Assembly (NCBI RefSeq): GCF_036088315.1
Contig: NZ_CP107996.1
Location: 4,171,001 to 4,235,000 of the forward strand
DNA: 64,000 bases
Direction: 5' to 3'
From: Streptomyces sp. NBC_00344
GTDB lineage: Bacteria; Actinomycetota; Actinomycetes; Streptomycetales; Streptomycetaceae
The position numbers and the translations under genes are program-made. Shown here one piece after another: positions 44,181-52,931 of the stretch (within the stretch, counting starts at the first letter, position 1; each line of letters opens with the position of its first letter). Below the pieces are notes generated by a model. It had not been told where the DNA came from. It worked only from the letters and a program-made list of their open reading frames with translations, and searched no databases.

Positions 44181-44584
44181 CTGCCCGGAGGCCGCTCCGG
44201 CGCCCCCCCGGCGGGCGCCCGACAAAGGCCGCGAGCCTCGCCGCGTCGTGGCGGGCCCGGATGCGCCCGGCGCAAGGCCGGCTCCCGCCCCTGCCCGGCG
44301 CCACATCCGACGCTGAACGCGGATCCACCGGATTCACCGGTCGGCTCCCGGCGGGGCGGGGTACCTCGCTTCTCGCTCAATCGGTACAAGTCCGTACGGA
44401 ACATCCGGTCCGCCGCCCGTCTCCACCCGACGGGCGGCGGACCGCTGCCGTAGGCAGCCGTTAGTGTGGGGCCCCGTCCGCGATGCACCGACCTCCTCAG
44501 GGGACGCGTGCGTCCACCGCATCCGCAACGCAGCCTTCCGGGGGGAACGACCCCCGGACCCCGGCCGGAGGGGCCCGTACCTCG
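44181..44584. other. 404-base interval between whiB and the giant glycosyltransferase
   Basis: Holds the whiB hairpins and probably the promoter of the next gene; TAGTGT at 44462-44467 may be its -10 element. The frame of the next gene is open back to 44483, so translation could begin there, but the composition of that stretch is low-complexity and family similarity begins at MSVHSQ. Confidence 0.5.
44199..44458 (+). terminator. Tandem hairpins after whiB
   Basis: Three inverted repeats follow the whiB stop: a 7-bp stem GGCGCCC/GGGCGCC at 44199-44219; a long 16-bp stem with a 7-base loop at 44406-44444 (left arm CGGTCCGCCGCCCGTC); and GCTGCC-GTA-GGCAGC at 44444-44458. The second is the most likely terminator. 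The stretch between 44220 and 44405 shows nothing else recognisable. Confidence 0.65.
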
Positions 44585-47500
44585 ATGTCCGTGCACAGCC
44601 AATCGACGGCCCCTCAAGAGGCCGCAACGCCAGAGTTCCCGCGACATGTCGTCACCGCCGTGCTCGTCTCCCACGACGGCGCCCGCTGGCTGCCCGACGC
44701 GCTCGCAGGGCTGCTCGGGCAGGAACGGCCCGTACAGAACGTCATCGCGGCCGACACCGGCAGTGCCGACGCGTCGGCCGGCCTCGTCACCGAAGCGCTG
44801 GGCGCCGAGCGGGTGTTGCACCTCGCACGCCGTACCGGCTTCGGCACGGCGGTCGACGAGGCAGCCCGCACGGCAGGCGTCCTCACCCCCGAGGACCTGC
44901 CGTACCTGAAGCGGCCGAGCGGCTGGGACCCGGTGAGCCGCAGCTGGCGCGACGACACCTATGACATGCCCGAACTGCCGCACGGGGAGCCGGTGCAGTG
45001 GCTCTGGCTGCTGCACGACGACTGTGCGCCGGCCCCTGACGCACTGGCCGAACTGCTGCGCGTCGTCGATTCCGATCCGCACACCGTCATCGCCGGCCCC
45101 AAGCTCCGCGGCTGGTACGACCGCAAGCAGCTGCTCGAGGTCGGCGTCTCGATCGCCAACAGCGGGCGGCGCTGGACCGGCCTCGACCGGCGGGAGCAGG
45201 ACCAGGGCCAGCACGACCAGGTCCGTTCGGTGCTCTCCGTATCGACTGCCGGAATGCTCATCAGACGTGATGTCTGGGAAGAGCTGGGCGGATTCGACCG
45301 CAGACTGCCGCTGATGCGTGACGACGTCGATCTCTGCTGGCGTGCGCATGCCGCGGGCCACCGGGTCGTGGTGGCACCCGACGCCGTGCTGCGGCACGCG
45401 GAGGCATCGGCCCGCGAACGCAGGCCCATCGACTGTGTGGGGCGTTCGGTGGCCAACCCGCACCGGGTCGACAAGGCCGGCGCCGTGTACACACTGCTGG
45501 TCAACACCCCGGGCAGGGCGCTGCCCTACGTCATGCTGCGCCTGGTTCTCGGCACCCTGATGCGGGTGGTCGCGTATCTGGTCGGCAAGGTGCCGGGACA
45601 GGCGCTCGACGAGATCGCCGGATTCATGGGCACGGTGCTGCGTCCCGAACGGATCCTCGCCGCCCGGCGCAAACGCGGGAAGGGTGCGGTCGAAGCCAAC
45701 GAGCTGCGACCGCTCTTCCCGCCGCCGGGAGCCACCGTCAAGGCGACAGCCGAGCAGGTCGTCAGCCATTTCGGCGGTAGCTCCGACGTGGAGGCCGGCG
45801 GGTCGCGGCACGGCGTCGTCGAGTCGGGGCCCGGCGGGGACGACGCGGACTTCCTGGAGGTCGAGCAGTTCGCACGGCTGAAGCGGCTCGCCCGCAAGCC
45901 GGCCCCGGTGCTCTTCGCCGTGCTGCTGTTCGTCTCGCTCGTCGCCTGCCGGCAACTGCTCGGCTCGGGGGCGCTCGCGGGCGGTGCGCTGCTGCCCGCG
46001 CCCGAGCACGTCTCGGAGCTCTGGGGCCGCTACGCGGACGCCTGGCATCCCTTCGGTACCGGGGGCACACAGGCGGCGCCCCCTTATCCGGCCGTCATCG
46101 CGGTGCTCTCCGCGGTGCTCCTCGGCCATGTCGGGCTCGCCCTCACCGTGCTGCTGGTCTGCTCGGTGCCGCTGGCCGGCCTCACCGCCTACTTCGTCTC
46201 GCGCCCGCTCACCGAGTCACGCCTGCTCCGTGCCTGGGGGAGCATCGCCTACGCGTTTCTGCCCGCGGCGACCGGTGCGCTGGCCTCCGGGCGGCTCGGG
46301 ACCGCCGTACTGGCCGTGCTGCTGCCGCTCATCGCGCGCTGCGCGGTGTCCGCCGCCGGACTCCGCGGGGTGCGCGGGAGCTGGCGGGCCGTCTGGGCGT
46401 ACACCTTCCTGCTGACCTTCGCGATGGCCTTCACGCCGATCGTGTGGCCGTTCGCGCTGGTGCTCGGGATCGTCGTACTGGCGCTGCGGCGCGACGACAT
46501 CACCGCGTACGGCCTGCGCTTCCTGGCCGTCGTCGGCACACCGGTCCTGGTGCTCGCGCCCTGGTCGCTCTCTCTGCTCACCGGCCCCTCAGGCTTCTTC
46601 CGTGAGGCCGGGCTGGAGTTCGGCAAGGGTTCCGCATCCGCCCTCGATCTGCTGGGCATGAGCCCCGGCGGACCGAAGGCGGCGGGGGGCGTGCTGCTGA
46701 TCGGTGTGGTGCTCGCCGCGCTGGCCGCCCTGCTGCGCGGAGAACGGCAGTTCGCCATCCGCGGTGCCTGGGCGGTCGCCCTGGTGGGTCTGTTCTTCTC
46801 GGCCCTCGCCAACAGCTCGGGCTGGGCGGGCCCCGCGACTCTGGTCTACGGCATCGCTCTGCTGGCCGCCGCGGTCCTCGGCGCCGAAGGGGCACGCGAA
46901 CGGGTCGCGAGCCAGAGCTTCGGCTGGCGCCAGCCGGTCGCCGGACTCATCGCCGTCGCGGCCGTCCTCGCACCCGTGGTCGCCGCCTTCGGATGGATGA
47001 TCAGTGGCGCCGACGGCCCGCTGGAACGGCGCGACCCGGTGCAGGTCCCGGCCTTCGTCGCGGAGGAGAGCGGCACCCGCGACCAGGCCCGCACCCTGGT
47101 ACTCGGCGGGAGCTCACCGGCCGAGGTCTCGTACACCCTGGTCCGGGGCTCCGGTGGCCGGCTCGGTGACGCCGAGCTCGCCGGGTCCGGCGGCAGCAGC
47201 TCCCGCCTCGACAGGGTTGTCGCCAACCTGGTCGCCGGATCGGGCGCCGACCAGTCGACCCAGCTCAGCGGGTACGCGGTGCGCTATGTGCTGGTACGGG
47301 ACGGCGCACCGCGCGAGATGAGCCGGGTACTCGATGCCACGCCGGGTCTGAGCAGGCTGAGCCAGCTGGACGGCAGCGCGCTGTGGCGGGTGGACCGCCA
47401 GGTCGCGCGGGCCACGATCATCTCCGGCACATCGGGTTCGCCGGCGGACGCCGCCGAACCCCGTTCCGTCGCCGCCGGCCCGGTGGACATCCATACGACC

Positions 47501-48358
47501 GTGCCGGCCGGCACGGCGGGCCGGGTCCTGCGGATCGCCGACTCCGTGGCCCCGGGCTGGCAGGCCACCCTGGACGGCCGTGCGCTGACCGGGACCACCG
47601 TCGACGGCTGGGCGCAGGGCTTCCGGCTGCCGGCCGAGGGCGGCAGGCTCGACGTGACCTACAGCACCCCGATCACCCACACGGCGTGGGTCTGGACGCA
47701 GGGCCTGCTGGCCGTGGTCCTGCTGGTGCTCGCGCTGCCCGGCCGGCGCAAGAAGGTCGACGACGACCTCCCCGACGAGGAGATCGCCGTTCCAGCGCAG
47801 CCGGTGGAGGGCGAAGGCCGGCGGGCGCGCAGGCTGCGCGCCGCGGCCCAGGCGGACACCGATGAGGGCGCCGCGACGGGAACCCTCCTGGCGACCGACG
47901 ACGGGTACGCACCCGACGCCGAGCCCGCGACCCCCGCGGTCGAGGGCGACTTCGAGCCGCAGTACGGGGCCGAGGTGCCTCAGCAGCCCGCGTACGGGGA
48001 GTGGCAGCAGCCCGCGTACCAGGCCGCCGACTACCAGCAGTACCCGGCGGACGGGTACGGCGGCGAGCAGTACGGCTCCGGTCCCTACCCCGGCGAGCAG
48101 TACGGCTCCGGCCCCTACCCCGGCGAGCAGCAGTCGGCCGGGCAGTACGGCAACGAGCAGTATCAGGGCGGGGAGTACCAGGACGGCTCCTATCCCGGTG
48201 AGCCGTACGACCCGTACCAGCAGCAGCCGTCACAGGAGGGTGGATACGCCCCGTACGGCTACCAGCAGCCTGAGGATCCGCAGCAGCCGCCCAGGCCGTC
48301 GCACCCGCCGTACCCCGACGAGAACGAGCAGCACCGCCCTGACGGGAGCAACCAGTGA
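44585..48358 (+). CDS. Giant membrane glycosyltransferase, GT2 domain fused to polytopic domain
   Basis: A 1257-residue protein. Residues about 15-320 form a GT2 domain: HVVTAVLVSHDGARWLPDAL, VIAADTGSADAS, and the metal-binding LLHDDCAP; SVSTAGMLIRRDVWEELGGFDRRLPLMRDDVDLCWR is the acceptor-side block. From about residue 435 there are some 12 membrane spans (VLFAVLLFVSLVACR onward), then a periplasmic domain, one more span (AWVWTQGLLAVVLLVLALPG) and a tail rich in Gln, Tyr, Gly and Pro with 10-residue repeats. It is conserved beside whiB in Streptomyces as far as I recall. Its stop overlaps the next gene (GTGA). Envelope polymer synthesis is likely; the product is unknown. Confidence 0.87.
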   Translation: MSVHSQSTAPQEAATPEFPRHVVTAVLVSHDGARWLPDALAGLLGQERPVQNVIAADTGSADASAGLVTEALGAERVLHLARRTGFGTAVDEAARTAGVLTPEDLPYLKRPSGWDPVSRSWRDDTYDMPELPHGEPVQWLWLLHDDCAPAPDALAELLRVVDSDPHTVIAGPKLRGWYDRKQLLEVGVSIANSGRRWTGLDRREQDQGQHDQVRSVLSVSTAGMLIRRDVWEELGGFDRRLPLMRDDVDLCWRAHAAGHRVVVAPDAVLRHAEASARERRPIDCVGRSVANPHRVDKAGAVYTLLVNTPGRALPYVMLRLVLGTLMRVVAYLVGKVPGQALDEIAGFMGTVLRPERILAARRKRGKGAVEANELRPLFPPPGATVKATAEQVVSHFGGSSDVEAGGSRHGVVESGPGGDDADFLEVEQFARLKRLARKPAPVLFAVLLFVSLVACRQLLGSGALAGGALLPAPEHVSELWGRYADAWHPFGTGGTQAAPPYPAVIAVLSAVLLGHVGLALTVLLVCSVPLAGLTAYFVSRPLTESRLLRAWGSIAYAFLPAATGALASGRLGTAVLAVLLPLIARCAVSAAGLRGVRGSWRAVWAYTFLLTFAMAFTPIVWPFALVLGIVVLALRRDDITAYGLRFLAVVGTPVLVLAPWSLSLLTGPSGFFREAGLEFGKGSASALDLLGMSPGGPKAAGGVLLIGVVLAALAALLRGERQFAIRGAWAVALVGLFFSALANSSGWAGPATLVYGIALLAAAVLGAEGARERVASQSFGWRQPVAGLIAVAAVLAPVVAAFGWMISGADGPLERRDPVQVPAFVAEESGTRDQARTLVLGGSSPAEVSYTLVRGSGGRLGDAELAGSGGSSSRLDRVVANLVAGSGADQSTQLSGYAVRYVLVRDGAPREMSRVLDATPGLSRLSQLDGSALWRVDRQVARATIISGTSGSPADAAEPRSVAAGPVDIHTTVPAGTAGRVLRIADSVAPGWQATLDGRALTGTTVDGWAQGFRLPAEGGRLDVTYSTPITHTAWVWTQGLLAVVLLVLALPGRRKKVDDDLPDEEIAVPAQPVEGEGRRARRLRAAAQADTDEGAATGTLLATDDGYAPDAEPATPAVEGDFEPQYGAEVPQQPAYGEWQQPAYQAADYQQYPADGYGGEQYGSGPYPGEQYGSGPYPGEQQSAGQYGNEQYQGGEYQDGSYPGEPYDPYQQQPSQEGGYAPYGYQQPEDPQQPPRPSHPPYPDENEQHRPDGSNQ
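48061..48130 (+). repeat. 30-bp tandem repeat in the glycosyltransferase tail
   Basis: Two nearly identical 30-base units (48061-48090 and 48091-48120, one difference noted) and a partial third, each encoding GEQYGSGPYP. They lie in the Tyr/Gln/Gly/Pro-rich C-terminal tail, so copy number is probably variable. Confidence 0.8.
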
Positions 48359-49875
48359 ACCGCACCGCCCTCGCCCTCGCCGCGGCGGTCACCGCCCTGG
48401 CGGCGATCACCGGATTCGCCTCGCTGACCGCTCCGTCCGGGGGGCCTGCCGAGGCGAAGGCCGCTGCCAGGCTGCCCGTGGAGCGTTCCAGCCTGCTGTG
48501 CCCGGCGCCCAGCACATCCCAGCTCGCCGAGACCACGTACACCTCCTTCACACCGGCCGGGGAGCAGGGAGGGGCGACCGGGTCGGCCCGGCTGCTGCCC
48601 TCCGCCGCCGGGCAGGGGACGGACGCCGCCGATGGCGGCAAGAAGGGCGGCAAGAAGAGCAAGGGCCCGGACCAGGACAAGCCCGTGGTGTCACTCAAGG
48701 CGCCGGGCAGGCCCGTCACCGCCAAGGACTCGGGGGGAGAGTCCCCGGCCCTCATCGGCTCCGCCGATGGCCGGCTCGCGCCCGGCTGGACAACCCAGCA
48801 GACCACCACGGTCGACGCCGGCGGCTCACGCGGAGTGCTGGGTACCCGCTGCACCGCGCCGGACACCGACTTCTGGTTCCCCGGCGCGAGTACATCGGCG
48901 GACCGGCAGGACTACGTCCATCTCACCAACCCGGACGACACCGCAGCGGTCGCCGACATCGAGCTGTACGGCAAGGACGGGGCCATCAAGTCCGATGTGG
49001 GGGAGGGCATCACGGTTCCTGCCGGATCGTCGGTGCCGGTACTGCTCTCCACCCTGGCGCCCGACCCTGCCGACAACGTGACCGTCCATGTGAGCACCCG
49101 CACCGGCCGGGTCGGCGCCGCGGTCCAGTCCCTGGACCAGAAGCTCGGCAGCGACTGGCTGTCCGCGTCCGCCGCCCCGGCCGGCCGGATGGTGCTCCCC
49201 GGTATCCCGGCGGACGCCACGTCGGTCCGGCTGGTGGCCTTCGCACCCGGGTCCGACGACGTCGACCTCAAGGTCCAACTGGCCGCGGCCGACGGCACGA
49301 TCACCCCGGCCGGCCACGAGGGCCTGCATCTCAAGGCGGGCATGACGGCGGCCGCCGACCTGGGCGACGTCACCAAGGGCGCCGCAGGGTCGCTGGTGCT
49401 GTCCCAGGACGGCGGCCGCAAGGTGCCGTTCGTGGCAGCCCTGCGCGTGGTGCGCGGCAAGGGCAGCAAGCAGGAGGTCGCCTTCATCCCGGCGACCGAG
49501 CCAGTGGGCGCGCGCTCCACGGCGGCCGACAACCGGTCCAAGGGCTCGACGCTCTCGCTGGCCGCCCCCGGGGCGACCGCGAAGGTGAAGGTCACCTCGT
49601 CGGCGGGAACCGGAGGCGGGGACCAGGTGGTCAAGACGTACACGGTCAAGGGCGGCACGACGCTCGCCGTGAAGCCCTCAGTGCCGTCCGGGCTCAAGGG
49701 GTCGTACGCGCTCACGGTCCAGCCCGAGTCCGGCGGCGGCGAGGTCTACGCGGCACGGACCCTCGAACTCCCCGAGGACGGCATTCCGATGTTCACGGTG
49801 CAGACCCTGCCGGACGACCGCGGGACGGTCTCCGTGCCGGCGGCCCGGCAGGATCTCTCCCTGCTGGACGACTGA
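48355..49875 (+). CDS. DUF5719 family secreted protein
   Basis: A 506-residue protein with an N-terminal signal peptide (TALALAAAVTALAAITGFASLTAPSG). The rest is predicted extracytoplasmic: a Gly/Lys-rich low-complexity stretch (about 90-110) followed by beta-rich repeats such as DFWFPGASTSADRQDYVHLTNPDDTAAVADIELYG and the similar closing domain. Its GTG overlaps the stop of the giant glycosyltransferase, and such DUF5719 genes are typical neighbours of that gene family, so the two probably work together at the envelope. No catalytic motif is visible. Confidence 0.82.
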   Translation: MNRTALALAAAVTALAAITGFASLTAPSGGPAEAKAAARLPVERSSLLCPAPSTSQLAETTYTSFTPAGEQGGATGSARLLPSAAGQGTDAADGGKKGGKKSKGPDQDKPVVSLKAPGRPVTAKDSGGESPALIGSADGRLAPGWTTQQTTTVDAGGSRGVLGTRCTAPDTDFWFPGASTSADRQDYVHLTNPDDTAAVADIELYGKDGAIKSDVGEGITVPAGSSVPVLLSTLAPDPADNVTVHVSTRTGRVGAAVQSLDQKLGSDWLSASAAPAGRMVLPGIPADATSVRLVAFAPGSDDVDLKVQLAAADGTITPAGHEGLHLKAGMTAAADLGDVTKGAAGSLVLSQDGGRKVPFVAALRVVRGKGSKQEVAFIPATEPVGARSTAADNRSKGSTLSLAAPGATAKVKVTSSAGTGGGDQVVKTYTVKGGTTLAVKPSVPSGLKGSYALTVQPESGGGEVYAARTLELPEDGIPMFTVQTLPDDRGTVSVPAARQDLSLLDD

Positions 49876-49894
49876 CGTCCGCGGCCCGCGCCGG

Positions 49895-50428
49895 TCAGTC
49901 CTGGCCGTACCGCGGGTCGACGGACTCCGGTGCCAGACCGAGCAGTTCGGCGACCTGCTCGACGACGACCTCGTGCACCAGCAGGGCGCGCTCGTCGCGG
50001 TTCTTGGTGCGGATCTCGACGGGGCGCCGGTAGACGACGATCTGCGCGGGCCGCTCCTTCCCGGCCGCGACCGCGCTGCCGAGTGGGACGGAGGTCTCGC
50101 CGGGCCAGTCATCGGGGCTGTCGGCACCGCCCGCGCTGGGCACATCGAGAACCACGAAATCCACTTCGGACAGCTGCGGCCAGCGCCTTTCCAGCCGTTC
50201 CACGGAGTCCTGCACGAGATCGCGGAAGGACTCCGCCCTGCTCGCGGAGAGCGGCACCTGGGGCGGCGCCAGGGGCCCGCGCATCCCGCGGCCGTGCCGG
50301 TCCCGCCGGCGCTGCCGAGGCTCGGCCGGCGGGGTCGGCGGCGAGCTGTCCATCGAGCTGTCCATCACTGACGCAGCGTAACTCTCCGGGGGACGCGACG
50401 AAGCCGTCGACCGGCGGGTGCGCGCCAT
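49895..50428 (-). CDS. Zincin-like metallopeptidase-family protein, active site degenerate
   Basis: A 177-residue protein of the small metallopeptidase (Zincin_1-like) family. Its core VEIRTKNRDERALLVHEVVVEQVAELLGLAPESVDP aligns with the family's helix that normally reads HExxHH. Here only HEVVVEQ is present: the first His and Glu remain, but the second His is replaced by Glu, so zinc binding as a protease is doubtful. N-terminal 60 residues are Arg/Pro-rich. Start uncertain: an in-frame ATG at 50365 is also possible. Converges with the DUF5719 gene. Confidence 0.75.
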   Translation of the reverse strand: MARTRRSTASSRPPESYAASVMDSSMDSSPPTPPAEPRQRRRDRHGRGMRGPLAPPQVPLSASRAESFRDLVQDSVERLERRWPQLSEVDFVVLDVPSAGGADSPDDWPGETSVPLGSAVAAGKERPAQIVVYRRPVEIRTKNRDERALLVHEVVVEQVAELLGLAPESVDPRYGQD

Positions 50429-50684
50429 GTCGGATATTGCGCGTTCCAGGTATGTCGCAGATCGATCGTCTGGCTGTTTCCGACCGGTCGACTTATGGCG
50501 AATGACTGGATATCGCCGCAGTGGTGATGGAAATCTGTCGGTTGCTGCCTATTCGGCCCGGTAGCCGTGCAGGTCAAGCGAGTTGCCCCGATGGGCGCGG
50601 GGTGGAGATCGCGCCACGACACGGTGGGGTGACGCCGGGGCGCGTCGTCGCGGCCCGCTCAAGAGTGCGGTACCGTCCAATATC

Positions 50685-51053
50685 GTGAGCCCTGTACGTC
50701 GCTGTTCTCGCACTGCGTGCGGCCGCCCCGCCGTCGCGACGCTGACGTACGTCTACGCCGACTCGACCGCGGTCCTCGGTCCGCTCGCCACCTATGCCGA
50801 GCCCCACTGCTACGACCTGTGCGCCGAGCACAGCGAGCGGCTGACCGCGCCGCGCGGCTGGGAGGTCGTGCGTCTCACCGACGGCTCGGCCCCCGCCGGG
50901 CCCAGCGGCGATGATCTCGAGGCCCTCGCGAACGCCGTGCGCGAAGCGGCCAGGCCGCACGACCGCGCGGCCGAGCCCGGGGGTGGACGTTCGGCCAACC
51001 CGGTGGAGGCCGGCCGCCGTGGGCATCTGCGGGTACTGCGCTCGCCCGAGTGA
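50685..51053 (+). CDS. DUF3499 family protein
   Basis: A 122-residue actinobacterial protein. The conserved part contains RRCSRTACGRPAVATLTYVYADSTAVLGPLA and HCYDLCAEHSERLTAPRGW, with four cysteines that may bind a metal as in a zinc ribbon. The C-terminal third is low-complexity. GTG at 50685 fits the start of the conserved region; a longer frame to 50583 is non-homologous. It lies divergent from the metallopeptidase-like gene. Role unknown. Confidence 0.85.
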   Translation: MSPVRRCSRTACGRPAVATLTYVYADSTAVLGPLATYAEPHCYDLCAEHSERLTAPRGWEVVRLTDGSAPAGPSGDDLEALANAVREAARPHDRAAEPGGGRSANPVEAGRRGHLRVLRSPE

Positions 51054-51180
51054 GTCCTGGGCCCGAGTCGACGGCTCCTGGGTTCCGGGCTCTGGGCTCC
51101 AGGGTCCTGATTTTCGGGTCCCGGGTCCTCCCGTATGCGCCTTCTGCCGTCCTCCTCGGCGCCGCATCCTGTCCGGAGCA
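51054..51180 (+). repeat. Low-complexity GGGTCC/GGGCTC repeats after the DUF3499 gene
   Basis: The 180-base interval before the lactate permease gene contains many imperfect repeats of the type GGCTCC, GGGTTCC, GGGCTC and GGGTCC at about 51080-51130, which can fold on themselves. No gene and no clear terminator were identified. Confidence 0.5.
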
Positions 51181-51237
51181 TTGACTTCCGCTTGCCATGA
51201 ACACGACGATTCCCTCACCCGTGAGGATCGAGGCCCC

Positions 51238-52854
51238 GTGTTTGTCCAGCAGCTGGAACCCGTCGCCGGTTCGCTCATTCTCTCCGCCCTTGTTGCCGCG
51301 CTCCCGCTGCTCACCGTGCTGGTCCTGCTCGGCGGCCTGCGGATGAAAGCCCACTGGGCGGGTCTTGCCGGGCTCGCCGTGGCCGTCGCTGTCGCCCTGC
51401 TCGCCTATCGGATGCCGTTCGGTCAGACCGTCTCATCAGGTGTGCAAGGCGCACTGTTCGGGCTCTTCCCCATCCTGTGGATCGTCGTCAACGCCCTCTG
51501 GGTGTACCGGATGACGGTCCTCACCCACCACTTCGACATCCTGCGGCGCTCCTTCGGACGGCTCGCCGACGACCCCCGCATCCAGGCACTGGTCATCGGC
51601 TTCTGCTTCGGCGCGCTCCTCGAAGCGCTCGCCGGATTCGGCGCACCGGTGGCCATCTGCGCGGTGATGCTGGTGGCACTCGGCTTCGACCCGGCCAGAG
51701 CGGCGGTCGTCGCGCTCGTCGCCAACACCGCACCGGTCGCCTTCGGCGCCATGGGCACACCGGTGGTGACGCTCGCCCAGATCACCGGTCTGCCGCTGGA
51801 CTCGGTCGCCTCCGTCGTCGGCCGTCAGACACCGCTGCTCGCCCTGGTCGTACCGCTGTTGCTGGTGATCATCGTCGACGGCCGCCGCGGACTGCGGGAG
51901 ACCTGGCTGCCCGCCCTCGTCTGCGGACTCGCCTTCGCCGTGGCCCAGTTCACCGCTTCGAACTTCCTCTCCGTCCAACTCGCCGACATCGTGGCCGCGC
52001 TGGCCGGCGCCGCGGCCCTGATGGCGGTGCCCGCCGCCCGCAGGCCGGCGGCCGAGCCGGTCAGGGCGACCGTGCTCACCGGAGTGCGCAGCGCGGATCT
52101 CGACCAGCAGGACCCGCGACGTGAAGTGGTGCGCGCCTACGCGCCGTACGCGCTGATCGTCGCGGTCTTCTCCGTCGCGCAGATCCCGCCCGTCAAGAGC
52201 CTGCTCGCCCGGGCGACCCGGGTCTTCGACTGGCCTTTCCTGCACGTGGCGGGGCCGGACGGCACACCGGTCTCCGGCAATGACTTCTCACTGCCGCTGA
52301 TCGCCACCGGGGGGACCCTGGTGCTGTTCGCCGGCGTGCTCAGCGCGGTGGTCCTGGGGGTGGGCGCCGGCCCCGCACTGCGGGAGTGGGGGGCCACGGT
52401 CCACGAACTGCGGTACGCGGTGCTCACCGTCACCTCGGTGCTCGCCCTCGCCTATGTCATGAACCTCTCCGGGCAGGCCGCCACCATCGGCCACTTCGTG
52501 GCGGCCGCGGGCGCCGGACTCGCCTTCCTCTCGCCGGTGCTCGGCTGGTTCGGGGTCGCGGTCTCCGGTTCCGACACCTCGTCCAACGCCCTCTTCGGCG
52601 CCCTTCAGGTGTCGGCTGCCCATGAATCGGGACTTCCGCCCGATCTCCTCGCCGCGGCCAACAGCTCGGGCGGTGTGCTCGGCAAGATGATCTCCCCGCA
52701 GAATCTGACCATCGCCTGCGCGGCCGTCGGGCTGAAGGGGCGGGAGGGGGATCTGCTGCGCAAAGTCCTGCCATGGAGTCTCGGTCTGCTGCTCGTGATG
52801 TGCGTGATCGTCGTGCTCCAGAGCACAGCGGTGCTGAGCTGGATGCTGCCGTGA
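51238..52854 (+). CDS. L-lactate permease (LctP family)
   Basis: A 538-residue polytopic transporter with about 13 spans. Family signatures include LPILTVLVLLGGLRMKAHWAG-like opening, GLFPILWIVVNALWVYRMTV, FGALLEALAGFGAPVAICAVMLVALGF, and SGSDTSSNALFGALQVSAA with NSSGGVLGKMISPQNL near the C-terminus. It would bring in lactate or glycolate with protons. GTG at 51238 preceded by GAGGATCGAGG; longer frames run through the previous gene. No accessory lactate dehydrogenase gene is near. Confidence 0.92.
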   Translation: MFVQQLEPVAGSLILSALVAALPLLTVLVLLGGLRMKAHWAGLAGLAVAVAVALLAYRMPFGQTVSSGVQGALFGLFPILWIVVNALWVYRMTVLTHHFDILRRSFGRLADDPRIQALVIGFCFGALLEALAGFGAPVAICAVMLVALGFDPARAAVVALVANTAPVAFGAMGTPVVTLAQITGLPLDSVASVVGRQTPLLALVVPLLLVIIVDGRRGLRETWLPALVCGLAFAVAQFTASNFLSVQLADIVAALAGAAALMAVPAARRPAAEPVRATVLTGVRSADLDQQDPRREVVRAYAPYALIVAVFSVAQIPPVKSLLARATRVFDWPFLHVAGPDGTPVSGNDFSLPLIATGGTLVLFAGVLSAVVLGVGAGPALREWGATVHELRYAVLTVTSVLALAYVMNLSGQAATIGHFVAAAGAGLAFLSPVLGWFGVAVSGSDTSSNALFGALQVSAAHESGLPPDLLAAANSSGGVLGKMISPQNLTIACAAVGLKGREGDLLRKVLPWSLGLLLVMCVIVVLQSTAVLSWMLP

Positions 52855-52931
52855 CGCGGAGCCGGGGAGCGGGGGCCCTTCATCCCTGCGGGTAGTTTGA
52901 GTGGCCCGTAGCGGATCTCAGGAGGACCGAA

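Noticed and set aside
47862..50033. 723-codon plus-strand frame overlapping the giant glycosyltransferase and DUF5719 genes
   Set aside because: It runs out of frame through both genes and has no domain; a G+C-driven open frame.
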